Assembly (NCBI GenBank): GCA_029959085.1
Contig: JARWIR010000050.1
Coordinates: forward strand, 1,426,001 to 1,490,000
Origin: Nemophila menziesii
Lineage: Eukaryota; Streptophyta; Magnoliopsida; Boraginales; Hydrophyllaceae
Direction of reading: 5' to 3'
DNA length: 64,000 nt
The position numbers were made by a program, and so were the translations under genes. A model generated the notes under the pieces. It was not told the origin of the DNA. It did no database searches and was given only the letters and a program-made list of their open reading frames with translations. Of the stretch, positions 52,314 through 64,000 are shown piece after piece (the first letter of the stretch is position 1; every line of letters begins with the position of its first letter).

Positions 52314-54078
52314 TTATGGTTTTATAGCTAAATAACTAAGTTTGAGCAAAAATTAAAGTTAGAGTAATAATATCAGCCCAAAATAAGGTCTTTTATCCAG
52401 CCCAGTTAAAACCATATAATGTTAATTGTTTTACAACAGACTGGGCTTTGAATATTTAACATACTGCTTGGACAGTTCATAATAACAAGAAACAAAATTA
52501 TAAATGATAAGATTATTTTAGTATTTTTCATGGCTCGATTACTTTATTTATTGTTGGGATGTTATTTTTGGTGGATTTGTTCGGATTATTTCATCAGTTT
52601 TTAAAAGTGAGGTAGTGTTCTTTAACATATAAAGAAAAAGAAAGCACAATTATAAAATATACACCAATGGTCTTTTTTTCCTCTCAACTCTCATTTCTCT
52701 CCCTTCTCATAACATTTATTATATATACACCAAAGCTTTCTTAATGGGATTAATTACACTCACATTACGCTTTTCTTCTTTCTCATAGATATGTCTTCTT
52801 ACTTTCTTTGTCATCATATGATATGTAAACAGTAATTTCACATATTATGAGTTAGGTCTAAAAATGGTAAGCCATGTTATTGGAAACCATAAATTTAAAA
52901 ATTTAGTAGAGTATTTGTCAGAAAAGTTTTGTGAAAAATTGGGATTTATTACATCATGGAGCGTTACTATTTTTTAAAGCCTTTTCTTAAATTATTAGTA
53001 AAATGAATCAAAAATACTGAATTTGGGGCTTGCAAATTTGTACTTATCAACAAAAGTTTGTTGATTTTGAATTTTGATTACAACAAAAGTATCAATGAAC
53101 TACATGGCTTCAGGATATTTCTACAAAAATTCGCAAGTGGAGAGTCACCAGCGGAGAATTGATTTTGTTATGAATTTTTTTGAGGAACATAAGTATTCTT
53201 CTATCTTTATATTAATTTTGGGTGCTTTATATCCCTTTTACTACTATCATTACTGTGTGTGAGTAATGAGTTGATCATACAATTTGTGTGTAGTTAAAAG
53301 GCAGTTGGAAAGGCATTTTGTGTAGAAATGTTGCTAGCTTGTCCAAGAAAGGAACCGTGGGAGACAAAGAAGGAAGAGGGGATTTACTTTATAGTTAGTA
53401 ATATGATGTCAACATCTTTTATATTTTTTATAGCTACCATTGTATTTGAGGAACATGAAGAATATGTGATGTATTTAGATATTAGGTTTTCATATTGCCT
53501 TGCGAGTAATAAGTTGGGTGGTTCTCATTATTAAAGAACGCATATTATATTATTGATAGTTTTTCATTCTAATGATTAAGTTTAAAGTGATATTTAATTA
53601 TTTATTTTCTTAATATTTAATATATTTCGATACAAATAACCCAAAATTGTAAACCTTAAAAAAATCTTAGTGTTCATACTAATATTAAAAGAAATCAAAA
53701 GCCACCAGTGTTGTTGAAGTTTTGGAGCGAAACAAGTGTATTTGAAATTCCCTTATCTGATCCAAACAAATTTGCTGAATGTATCCAAAAGGTATATTGA
53801 AAATTTTGTTAGCTTTAATTGAATTACATGTTTGGTCCCTTTATTATGTGAACTAGAATTATAGTTAAGTGTTTATATAATATAGTCTAGCCAAATGTTT
53901 CATTTTTTCATATATACTACTATGCAAATTAACCATTATAACTATATGTTTTAAAATTTCAACACAAGAATTATTATTAATGAAATTTTAAGAAATCTTG
54001 TAATTCAAATCAAGAACGGATTCTAAACATATAACAAATAATGGCCAAAAAATAATAGACAAAAAACAAAATAAAAAA

Positions 54079-54099
54079 TGTGTGTGTATATATATATAT
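54079..54099. repeat. TG/TA microsatellite, unit 16 (D2)
   Basis: About 21 bases, same as units 13 and 15. Confidence 0.9.
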
Positions 54100-55599
54100 C
54101 ATTCTTCATTACATGAGAGAGTGATTTCACTATATTGTGTGAAACACTAGAGCAACTATTAAATTTTCTTGACGCCTGCAATCTCAAGCTAGCATATGTG
54201 TTCCTGTATTTCCAACTTCTTCTACTTTACCAAGTACAAGGAATTTTATTTCCTTAGACAACTCCTTGTTAGATAATGAGGAGGTTGGAAATGAAGAGAT
54301 ATTACCTACTTCTCCCACCTCCCAATAATGAAGAGATTCAAACTCTACCAATACTTGAATTGTTAAAGAAGCATAACCTTGTTTTTTGAATGCCATCTTT
54401 TGATGATACTCTCCATATTAGTTATGGTTGAAGAATATAACCATTACCGTCTTTCTAAAGTTGAGCTACTCATACTTCTCCTCTTTTGGTTCATGGGAAG
54501 TGTTATACTTGACCTTTTTGGGGCCAAGAAAAGTGTTATGCTTGTTGTTATTTCCCAATGTAAAATTCTTCCTGGATAAATAAATGAACATGTAAGGCAA
54601 CATATCGTATTTTTGTAAAAAAATAATTAAGGGTCTAAATCAAGTTACTCATTGGAAAACACGGTACCCCTAACTCAAGGGTAGTTCCGCCCCTAATAAT
54701 TGCCATGGAACTCGAATGGTGGACTCAAAATATTTAACTATAGTTAATTATAACTAGTGCCAAAAACGTAGAAAAGTATAATCAATTTATGAAGTAAATT
54801 TAAGCCTATAAATCATACATCATTATAGGAAGAAATTCCAAGTTAATTTACACTCTAATAATTTATAACTCGGTAGTGTTGATCAAACAAACATAATAAT
54901 TAAACTTTTATTTTAAAGAAAAATTACATATTATAACTTTAACTACAAAAAAAGGGGTTAGGTTCTATATCGTAATTAACATAAACTGACTAATGACCTT
55001 GATCAATTTGATTTCAAACAAAAAATCAATTATTAAATAAATTAATATCTTATTCACTTATAAATTATCTTTACAAGGATCCATTCAATCTAACATCTAA
55101 TTGTACTAATATGATAAAATGTTAATAATTAATGAATCATATAAAAGAAACTTCAATTATTCTTAAAACCCAAAGACTAAAAATGAAGAATGAGCGCTGC
55201 CATAATAAAACTAATTATAAAAATTAAATATTGGGTAGCATATAAATAAAAATATTAACAAAAAACAACGAAGTAGCAATGTGAATAATATAAATCAAAC
55301 CTTTTCATATTTTTTTATAAAAAAAATCCTAAAAGGTAAAGACAAAATATTGTAATAGAACTACATTATTACACAACATTATTTAAAACATTACAAACAA
55401 ATTCTCAACTATTTCCTATTATTTTACAAAGAATTTTTTATCTTTATAAAAAAAGTTCTGATTACCCCAAATAAAAGTAAATTATCTCTTACAACACCCT
55501 TTCAACCCCTTCCTCATCAACTTGATTTTCTTCCTTTTTAATTTTTGCGAGGTCATTTTCTTTTTCAGGCATGTCCTTATTAGTGGCTTGTGCAGCCTC

Positions 55600-55607
55600 G
55601 TCGGAGA
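55600..55607. other. D2 deletion junction, unit 16
   Basis: Same join as in unit 15. Confidence 0.9.
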
Positions 55608-57371
55608 TTATGGTTTTATAGCTAAATAACTAAGTTTGAGCAAAAATTAAAGTTAGAGTAATAATATCAGCCCAAAATAAGGTCTTTTATCCAGCCCAGT
55701 TAAAACCATATAATGTTAATTGTTTTACAACAGACTGGGCTTTGAATATTTAACATACTGCTTGGACAGTTCATAATAACAAGAAACAAAATTATAAATG
55801 ATAAGATTATTTTAGTATTTTTCATGGCTCGATGACTTTATTTATTGTTGGGATGTTATTTTTGGTGGATTTGTTCGGATTATTTCATCAGTTTTTAAAA
55901 GTGAGGTAGTGTTCTTTAACATATAAGGAAAAAGAAAGCACAATTATAAAATATACACCAATGGTCTTTTTTTCCTCTCAACTCTCATTTCTCTCCCTTC
56001 TCATAACATTTATTATATATACACCAAAGCTTTCTTAATGGGATTAATTACACTCACATTACGCTTTTCTTCTTTCTCATAGATATGTCTTCTTACTTTC
56101 TTTGTCATCATATGATATGTAAACAGTAATTTCACATATTATGAGTTAGGTCTAAAAATGGTAAGCCATGTTATTGGAAACCGTAAATTTAAAAATTTAG
56201 TAGAGTATTTGTCAGAAAAGTTTTGTGAAAAATTGGGATTTATTACATCATGGAGCGTTACTATTTTTTAAAGCCTTTTCTTAAATTATTAGTAAAATGA
56301 ATCAAAAATACTGAATTTGGGGCTTGCAAATTTGTACTTATCAACAAAAGTTTGTTGATTTTGAATTTTGATTACAACAAAAGTATCAATGAACTACATG
56401 GCTTCAGGATATTTCTACAAAAATTCGCAAGTGGAGAGTCACCAGCGGAGAATTGATTTTGTTATGAATTTTTTTGAGGAACATAAGTATTCTTCTATCT
56501 TTATATTAATTTTGGGTGCTTTATATCCCTTTTACTACTATCATTACTGTGTGTGAGTAATGAGTTGATCATACAATTTGTGTGTAGTTAAAAGGCAGTT
56601 GGAAAGGCATTTTGTGTAGAAATGTTGCTAGCTTGTCCAAGAAAGGAACCGTGGGAGACAAAGAAGGAAGAGGGGATTTACTTTATAGTTAGTAATATGA
56701 TGTCAACATCTTTTATATTTTTATAGCTACCATTGTATTTGAGGAACATGAAGAATATGTGATGTATTTAGATATTAGGTTTTCATATTGCCTTGCGAGT
56801 AATAAGTTGGGTGGTTCTCATTATTAAAGAACGCATATTATATTATTGATAGTTTTTCATTCTAATGATTAAGTTTAAAGTGATATTTAATTATTTATTT
56901 TCTTAATATTTAATATATTTCGATACAAATAACCCAAAATTGTAAACCTTAAAAAAATCTTAGTGTTCATACTAATATTAAAAGAAATCAAAAGCCACCA
57001 GTGTTGTTGAAGTTTTGGAGCGAAACAAGTGTATTTGAAATTCCCTTATCTGATCCAAACAAATTTGCTGAATGTATCCAAAAGGTATATTGAAAATTTT
57101 GTTAGCTTTAATTGAATTACATGTTTGGTCCCTTTATTATGTGAACTAGAATTATAGTTAAGTGTTTATATAATATAGTCTAGCCAAATGTTTCATTTTT
57201 TCATATATACTACTATGCAAATTAACCATTATAACTATATGTTTTAAAATTTCAACACAAGAATTATTATTAATGAAATTTTAAGAAATCTTGTAATTCA
57301 AATCAAGAACGGATTCTAAACATATAACAAATAATGGCCAAAAAATAATAGACAAAAAACAAAAGAAAAAA

Positions 57372-57392
57372 TGTGTGTGTATATATATATAT
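57372..57392. repeat. TG/TA microsatellite, unit 17 (D2)
   Basis: About 21 bases, same as units 13, 15 and 16. Confidence 0.9.
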
Positions 57393-58892
57393 CATTCTTC
57401 ATTACATGAGAGAGTGATTTCACTATATTGTGTGAAACACTAGAGCAACTATTAAATTTTCTTGACGCCTGCAATCTCAAGCTAGCATATGTGTTCCTGT
57501 ATTTCCAACTTCTTCTACTTTACCAAGTACAAGGAATTTTATTTCCTTAGACAACTCCTTGTTAGATAATGAGAAGGTTGGAAATGAAGAGATATTACCT
57601 ACTTCTCCCACCTCCCAATAATGAAGAGATTCAAACTCTACCAATACTTGAATTGTTAAAGAAGCATAACCTTGTTTTTTGAATGCCATCTTTTGATGAT
57701 ACTCTCCATATTAGTTATGGTTGAAGAATATAACCATTACCGTCTTTCTAAAGTTGAGCTACTCATACTTCTCCTCTTTTGGTTCATGGGAAGTGTTATA
57801 CTTGACCTTTTTGGGGCCAAGAAAAGTGTTATGCTTGTTGCTATTTCCCAATGTAAAATTCTTCCTGGATAAATAAATGAACATGTAAGGCAACATATCG
57901 TATTTTTGTAAAAAAATAATTAAGGGTCTAAATCAAGTTACTCATTGGAAAACACGGTACCCCTAACTCAAGGGTAGTTCCGCCCCTAATAATTGCCATG
58001 GAACTCGAATGGTGGACTCAAAATATTTAACTATAGTTAATTATAACTAGTGCCAAAAACGTAGAAAAGTATAATCAATTTATGAAGTAAATTTAAGCCT
58101 ATAAATCATACATCATTATAGGAAGAAATTCCAAGTTAATTTACACTCTAATAATTTATAACTCGGTAGTGTTGATCAAACAAACATAATAATTAAACTT
58201 TTATTTTAAAGAAAAATTACATATTATAACTTTAACTACAAAAAAAGGGGTTAGGTTCTATATCGTAATTAACATAAACTGACTAATGACCTTGATCAAT
58301 TTGATTTCAAACAAAAAATCAATTATTAAATAAATTAATATCTTATTCACTTATAAATTATCTTTACAAGAATCCATTCAATCTAACATCTAATTGTACT
58401 AATATGATAAAATGTTAATAATTAATGAATCATATAAAAGAAACTTCAATTATTCTTAAAACCCAAAGACTAAAAATGAAGAATGAGCGCTGCCATAATA
58501 AAACTAATTATAAAAATTAAATATTGGGTAGCATATAAATAAAAATATTAACAAAAAACAACGAAGTAGCAATGTGAATAATATAAATCAAACCTTTTCA
58601 TATTTTTTTATAAAAAAAATCCTAAAAGGTAAAGACAAAATATTGTAATAGAACTACATTATTACACAACATTATTTAAAACATTACAAACAAATTCTCA
58701 ACTATTTCCTATTATTTTACAAAGAATTTTTTATCTTTATAAAAAAAGTTCTGATTACCCCAAATAAAAGTAAATTATCTCTTACAACACCCTTTCAACC
58801 CCTTCCTCATCAACTTGATTTTCTTCCTTTTTAATTTTTGCGAGGTCATTTTCTTTTTCAGGCATGTCCTTATTAGTGGCTTGTGCAGCCTT

Positions 58893-58900
58893 GTCGGAGA
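58893..58900. other. D2 deletion junction, unit 17
   Basis: Same join with one substitution on its left side (CCTTGTCG). Confidence 0.9.
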
Positions 58901-60667
58901 TTATGGTTTTATAGCTAAATAACTAAGTTTGAGCAAAAATTAAAGTTAGAGTAATAATATTCAGCCCAAAATAAGGTCTTTTATCCAGCCCAGTTAAAAC
59001 CATATAATGTTAATTGTTTTACAACAGACTGGGCTTTGAATATTTAACATACTGCTTGGACAGTTCATAATAACAAGAAACAAAATTATAAATGATAAGA
59101 TTATTTTAGTATTTTTCATTGCCCGATGACTTTATTTATTGTTGGGATGTTATTTTTGGTGGATTTGTTCGGATTATTTCATCAGTTTTTAAAAGTGAGG
59201 TAGTGTTCTTTAACATATAAAGAAAAAGAAACCACAATTATAAAATATACACCTATGGTCTTTTTTTTTCTCTCAACTCTCATTTCTCTCCCTTCTCATA
59301 ACATTTATTATATATACACCAAAGCTTTCTTAATGGGATTAATTACACTCACATTACGCTTTTCTTCTTTCTCATAGATATGTCTTCTTACTTTCTTTGT
59401 CATCATATGCTATGTAAACAGTAATTTCACATATTATGAGCTAGGTCTAAAAATGGTAAGCCATGTTATTGGAAACCATAAATTTAGAAATTTAGTAGAG
59501 TATTTGTCAGAAAAGTTTTGTGAAAAATTGGGATTTATTACATCATGGAGCGTTACTATTTTTTAAAGCCTTTTCTTAAATTAGTAGTAAAATGAAGCAA
59601 GAATACTGAATTTGGGGCTTGCAAATTTGTACTTATCAACAAAAGTTTCGTGATTTAGAATTTTGACTACAACAAAAGTATCAATGAACTACATGGCTTC
59701 AGGATATTTCTACAAAAATTCGCAAGTGGAGAGTCACCAGCGTAGAATTGATTTTGTTATGAATTTGTTTGAGGAACATAAGTATTCTTCTATCTTTGTA
59801 TTAATTTTGGGTGCTTTATATCCCTTTTACTACTATCATTACTGTGTGTGAGTAATGAGTTGATCATACAATTTGTGTGTAGTTAAAAGGCAGTTGCAAA
59901 GGCATTTTATGTAGAAATGTTGCTAGCTTGTCCAAGAAAGGAACCGTGGGAGACAAAGAAGGAAGAGGGGATTTACTTTATAGTTAGGAATATGATGTCA
60001 ACATCTTTAATATTTTTTATAGCTACCATTGTATTTGAGGAACATGAAGAATATGTGATGTATTTAGATATTAGGTTTTCATATTGCCTTGCGAGTAATA
60101 AGTTGGGTGGTTCTCATTATTAAAGAACGCATATTATATTATTGATAGTTTTTCATTCTAATGATTAAGTTTAAAGTGATATTTAATTATTTATTTTCTT
60201 AATATTTAATATATTTCGATACAAATAACCCAAAATTGTAAACCTTAAAAAAATCTTAGTGTTCATACTAATATTAAAAGAAATCAAAAGCCACCAGTGT
60301 TGTTGAAGTTTTGGAGCGAAACAAGTGCATTTGAAATTCCCTTATCTTATCCAAACAAATTTGCTGAATGTATCCAAAAGGTATATTGAAAATTTTGTTA
60401 GCTTTAATTGAATTACATGTTTGGTCCCTTTATTATGTGAACTAGAATTATAGTTAAGTGTTTATATAATATAGTCTAGCCAAATGTTTCATTTTTTTAT
60501 ATATACTACTATGCAAAATAACCATTATAACTATATGTTTTAAAATTTCAACACAAGAATTATTATTAATGAAATTTTAAGAAATCTTGTAATTCAAATC
60601 AAGAACGGATTCTAAACATATAACAAATAATGGCCAAAAAATAATAGACAAAAAACAAAAGAAAAAA

Positions 60668-60690
60668 TGTGTGTGTATATATATATATAT
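60668..60690. repeat. TG/TA microsatellite, unit 18 (D2)
   Basis: About 23 bases, one step longer than in units 13 and 15-17. Confidence 0.9.
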
Positions 60691-62190
60691 CATTCTTCAT
60701 TACATGAGAGAGTGATTTCACTATATTGTGTGAAACACTAGAGCAACTATTAAATTTTCTTGACGCCTGCAATCTCAAGCTAGCATATGTGTTCCTGTAT
60801 TTCCAACTTCTTATACTTTACCAAGTACAAGGAATTTTATTTCCTTAGACAACTCCTTGTTAGATAATGAGGAGGTTGGAAATGAAGAGATATTACCTAC
60901 TTCTCCCACCTCCCAATAATGAAGAGATTCAAACTCTACCAATACTTGAATTGTTAAAGAAGCATAACCTTGTTTTTTGAATGCCATCTTTTGATGATAC
61001 TCTCCATATTAGTTATGGTTGAAGAATATAACCATTACCGTCTTTCTAAAGTTGAGCTACTCATACTTCTCCTCTTTTGGTTCATGGGAAGTGTTATACT
61101 TGACCTTTTTGGGGCCAAGAAAAGTGTTATGCTTGTTTCTATTTCCCAATGTAAAATTCTTCCTGGATAAATAAATGAACATGTAAGGCAACATATCGTA
61201 TTTTTGTAAAAAAATAATTAAGGGTCTAAATCAAGTTACTCATTGGAAAACACGGTACCCCTAACTCAAGGGTTGTTCCGCCCCTAATAATTGCCATGGA
61301 ACTCGAATGGTGGACTCAAAATATTTAACTATAGTTAATTATAACTAGTGCCAAAAACGTAGAAAAGTATAATCAATTTATGAAGTAAATTTAAGCCTAT
61401 AAATCATACATCATTATAGGAAGAAATTCCAAGTTAATTTACACTCTAATAATTTATAACCCAGTAGTGTTGATCAAACAAACATAATAATTAAACTTTT
61501 ATTTTAAAGAGAAATTACATATTATAACTTTAACTACAAAAAAAGGGGTTAGTTTCTATATCGTAATTAACATAAACAGACTAATGACCTTGATCAATTT
61601 GATTTCAAACAAAAAATCAATTACTAAATAAATTAATATCTTATTCACTTATAAATTATCTTTACAAGGATCCATTCAATCTAACATCTAATTGTACTAA
61701 TATGATAAAATGTTAATAATTAATGAATCATATAAAAGAAACTTCAATTATTCTTAAAACCCAAAGACTAAAAATGAAGAGTGAGCACTGCCATAATAAA
61801 ACTAATGTTAAAAATTAAATATTGGGTAGCATATAAATAAAAATATTAACAAAAAACAACGAAGTAGCAATGTGAATAATATAAATCAAACCTTTTCATA
61901 TTTTTTTATAAAAAAAATCCTAAAAGGTAAAGACAAAATATTGTAATAGAACTACATTATTACACAACATTATTTAAAACATTACAAACAAATTCTCAAC
62001 TATTTCCTATTATTTTACAAAGAATTTTTTATCTTTATAAAAAAAGTTCTGAATACCCCAAATAAAAGTAAATTATCTCTTACAACACCCTTTCAACCCC
62101 TTCCTCATCAACTTGATTTTCTTCCTTTTTAATTTTTGCGAGGTCATTTTCTTTTTCAGGCATGTCCTTATTAGTGGCTTGTGCAGCCTC

Positions 62191-62198
62191 GTCGGAGA
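62191..62198. other. D2 deletion junction, unit 18
   Basis: Same join as in unit 15. Confidence 0.9.
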
Positions 62199-62959
62199 TT
62201 ATGGTTTTATAGCTAAATAACTAAGTTTGAGCAAAAATTAAAGTTAGAGTAATAATATTCAGCCCAAAATAAGGTCTTTTATCCAGCCCAGTTAAAACCA
62301 TATAATGTTAATTGTTTTACAACAGACTGGGCTTTGAATATTTAACATACTGCTTGGACAGTTCATAATAACAAGAAACAAAATTATAAATGATAAGATT
62401 ATTTTATTATTTTTCATTGCCCGATGACTTTATTTATTGTTGGGATGTTATTTTTGGTGGATTTGTTCGGATTATTTCATCAGTATTTAAAAGTGAGGTA
62501 GTGTTCTTTAACATATAAAGAAAAAGAAACCATAATTATAAAATATACACCTATGGTCTTTTTTTTCTCTCAACTCTCATTTCTCTCCCTTCTCATAACA
62601 TTTATTATATATACACCAAAGCTTTCTTAATGGGATTAATTACACTCACATTACGCTTTTCTTCTTTCTCATAGATATGTCTTCTTACTTTCTTTGTCAT
62701 CATATGCTATGTAAACAGTAATTTCACATATTATGAGTTAGGTCTAAAGATGGTAAGCCATGTTATTGGAAACCATAAATTTAGAAATTTAGTAGAGTAT
62801 TTGTTAGAAAAGTTTTGTGAAAAATTGGGATTTATTACATCATGGAGCGTTACTATTTTTTAAAGCCTTTTCTTAAATTAGTAGTAAAATGAAGCAAGAA
62901 TACTGAATTTGGGGCTTGCAAATTTGTACTTATCAACAAAAGTTTCGTGATTTTGAATT

Positions 62960-64000
62960 TTGACTACAACAAAAGTATCAATGAACTACATGGCTTCAGG
63001 ATATTTCTACAAAAATTCGCAAGTGGAGAGTCACCAGCGTAGAATTGATTTTGTTATGAATTTGTTTGAGGAACATAAGTATTCTTCTATCTTTCTATTA
63101 ATTTTGGGTGCTTTATATCCCTTTTACTACTATCATTACTGTGTGTGAGTAATGAGTTGATCATACAATTTGTGTGTAGTTAAAAGGCAGTTGCAAAGGC
63201 ATTTTATGTAGAAATGTTGCTAGCTTGTCCAAGAAAGGAACCGTGGGAGACAAAGAAGGAAGAGGGGATTTACTTTATAGTTAGGAATATGATGTCAACA
63301 TCTTTTATATTTTTTATAGCTACCATTGTATTTGAGGAACATGAAGAATATGTGATGTATTTAGATATTAGGTTTTCATAATGCCTTGCGAGTAATAAGT
63401 TGGGTGGTTCTCATTATTAAAGAACGCATATTATATTATTGATAGTTTTTCATTCTAATGATTAAGTTTAAAGTGATATTTAATTATTTATTTTCTTAAT
63501 ATTTAATATATTTCGATACAAATAACCCGAAATTGTAAACCTTAAAAAATCTTAGTGTTCATACTAATATTAAAAGAAATCAAAAGCCACCAGTGTTGTT
63601 GAAGTTTTGGAGCGAAACAAGTGCATTTGAAATTCCCTTATCTGATCCAAACAAATTTGCTGAATGTATCCAAAAGGTATATTGAAAATTTTGTTAGCTT
63701 TAATTGAATTACATGTTTGGTCCATTTATTATGTGAACTAGAATTATAGTTAAGTGTTTATATAATATAGTCTAGCCAAATGTTTCATTTTTTCATATAT
63801 ACTACTATGCAAAATAACCATTATAACTATATGTTTTAAAATTTCAACACAAGAATTATTATTAATGAAATTTTAAGAAATCTTGTAATTCAAATCAAGA
63901 ACGGATTCTAAACATATAACAAATAATGGCCAAAAAATAATAGACAAAAAAAAAAAGAACAAATGTGTGTGTATATATATATATATATTTATCATTCTTC
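62960..64000 (+). repeat. Satellite unit 19 (partial)
   Basis: First 1041 bases of a further unit, ending just after the TG/TA microsatellite. Its class (full, D1 or D2) cannot be decided because both deletion points lie beyond the window edge. TTTTCATAATGCC near 63371 is a private change. Confidence 0.95.
63964..63988. repeat. TG/TA microsatellite, unit 19
   Basis: About 25 bases, then an interrupted TTTAT before CATTCTTC; the interruption is private to this copy. Confidence 0.9.

Larger units (their letters stand above)
49780..53073 (+). repeat. Satellite unit 15 (D2 class, 3294 bases)
   Basis: Shortened unit with the D2 junction at 52309/52310. By eye it is nearly identical to units 13, 16 and 17 along its whole length. 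Confidence 0.95.
53074..56367 (+). repeat. Satellite unit 16 (D2 class, 3294 bases)
   Basis: Shortened unit with the D2 junction at 55603/55604. It differs from unit 15 by only a handful of changes seen by eye, such as AAATAAAAAATG near 54069 and CTTGTTGTTATTTCC near 54541. Confidence 0.95.
56368..59662 (+). repeat. Satellite unit 17 (D2 class, 3295 bases)
   Basis: Shortened unit with the D2 junction at 58896/58897, where it reads CCTTGTCGG, not CCTCGTCGG. One T is lost in the TATTTTTATAG stretch near 56717, which breaks the 68-codon frame. Near 58930 it changes to AATATTCAGCCC. Confidence 0.95.
59663..62959 (+). repeat. Satellite unit 18 (D2 class, 3297 bases)
   Basis: Shortened unit with the D2 junction at 62194/62195. 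It differs from units 15-17 by returning to TTGACTACAAC and by GTTAGTTTCTATATC near 61550. It shares the latter with unit 3, which suggests exchange between D2 and full-length lineages. Confidence 0.95.
1..64000. repeat. Tandem array of a gene-derived kilobase-scale satellite
   Basis: The whole window is head-to-tail copies of one unit in the same orientation. The landmark TTGACTACAAC (TTGATTACAAC in part of the right half) recurs at 2244, 5930, 9646, 13327, 17024, 20721, 24412, 28133, 31832, 35529, 39427, 41779, 44133, 47427, 49780, 53074, 56368, 59663 and 62960. Copies differ by scattered substitutions, short indels, two large deletion classes and one MITE insertion. Neither array edge is in the window. 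Kilobase-scale satellite monomers are known from plant centromeres and heterochromatin, but nothing here proves a centromeric location. Confidence 0.97.

Noticed and set aside
1..64000. LTR retrotransposon or rDNA spacer array
   Set aside because: I see no primer-binding site, polypurine tract, gag/pol motifs or paired LTRs, and no rRNA-like segment. The direct repeats are whole units, not LTRs.
1..64000. CRISPR array or bacterial operon
   Set aside because: Unit length, lack of spacers, lack of long frames and plant-type signals exclude it.

Overview
This window looks like nuclear DNA of a land plant. It lies wholly inside one long tandem repeat array, and neither array edge is visible. I see no intact protein gene, rRNA, tRNA or CRISPR array. 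The case for a plant rests on several signs seen together: very AT-rich DNA; a plant telo-box (TTAGGGTTT) next to Site II motifs (TGGGCT/AGCCCA), a TATA box and a pyrimidine-rich Y patch; splice-like signals; and a small TIR element of the Mutator-like MITE type. I cannot name the species.

Layout. Units are phased here on the motif TTGACTACAAC (or TTGATTACAAC), which every copy keeps. From 1 to about 39.4 kb there are full-length units of 3681-3721 bases: a partial first copy, nine complete copies, and one copy lengthened to 3898 by a 188-base MITE with its 10-base target duplication. From 39.4 kb to the end only two shortened classes occur. D1 (2352-2354 bases) lacks about 1340 bases. D2 (3294-3297 bases) lacks about 386 bases. 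The order is D1-D1-D2-D1-D2-D2-D2-D2, then a partial unit. All D1 copies share one junction and all D2 copies share another, so each deletion arose once and then spread by local duplication or unequal exchange. Shared private variants show a recent D1-D2 dimer duplication of about 5.65 kb, near-identical D2 neighbours, and a recent duplication near 22-29.7 kb.

Inside a unit. Each full unit looks like the fossil of a divergent gene pair. A promoter-like segment (telo-box, three Site II motifs, TATA box, Y patch) sits between a minus-strand reading frame ending in an acidic/basic tail and a plus-strand series of short open frames, two of them next to splice-like signals. The frames are broken by stops and frameshifts, and I do not recognise either family. 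The rest is AT-rich spacer, a short GC-richer conserved island with a 12-base palindrome nearby, and a (TG)n(TA)n microsatellite that differs in length between copies.

Nothing here is a convincing working gene. The interest lies in how a gene-derived, kilobase-scale satellite formed, and in the record of deletion, dimer formation and homogenisation along the array.
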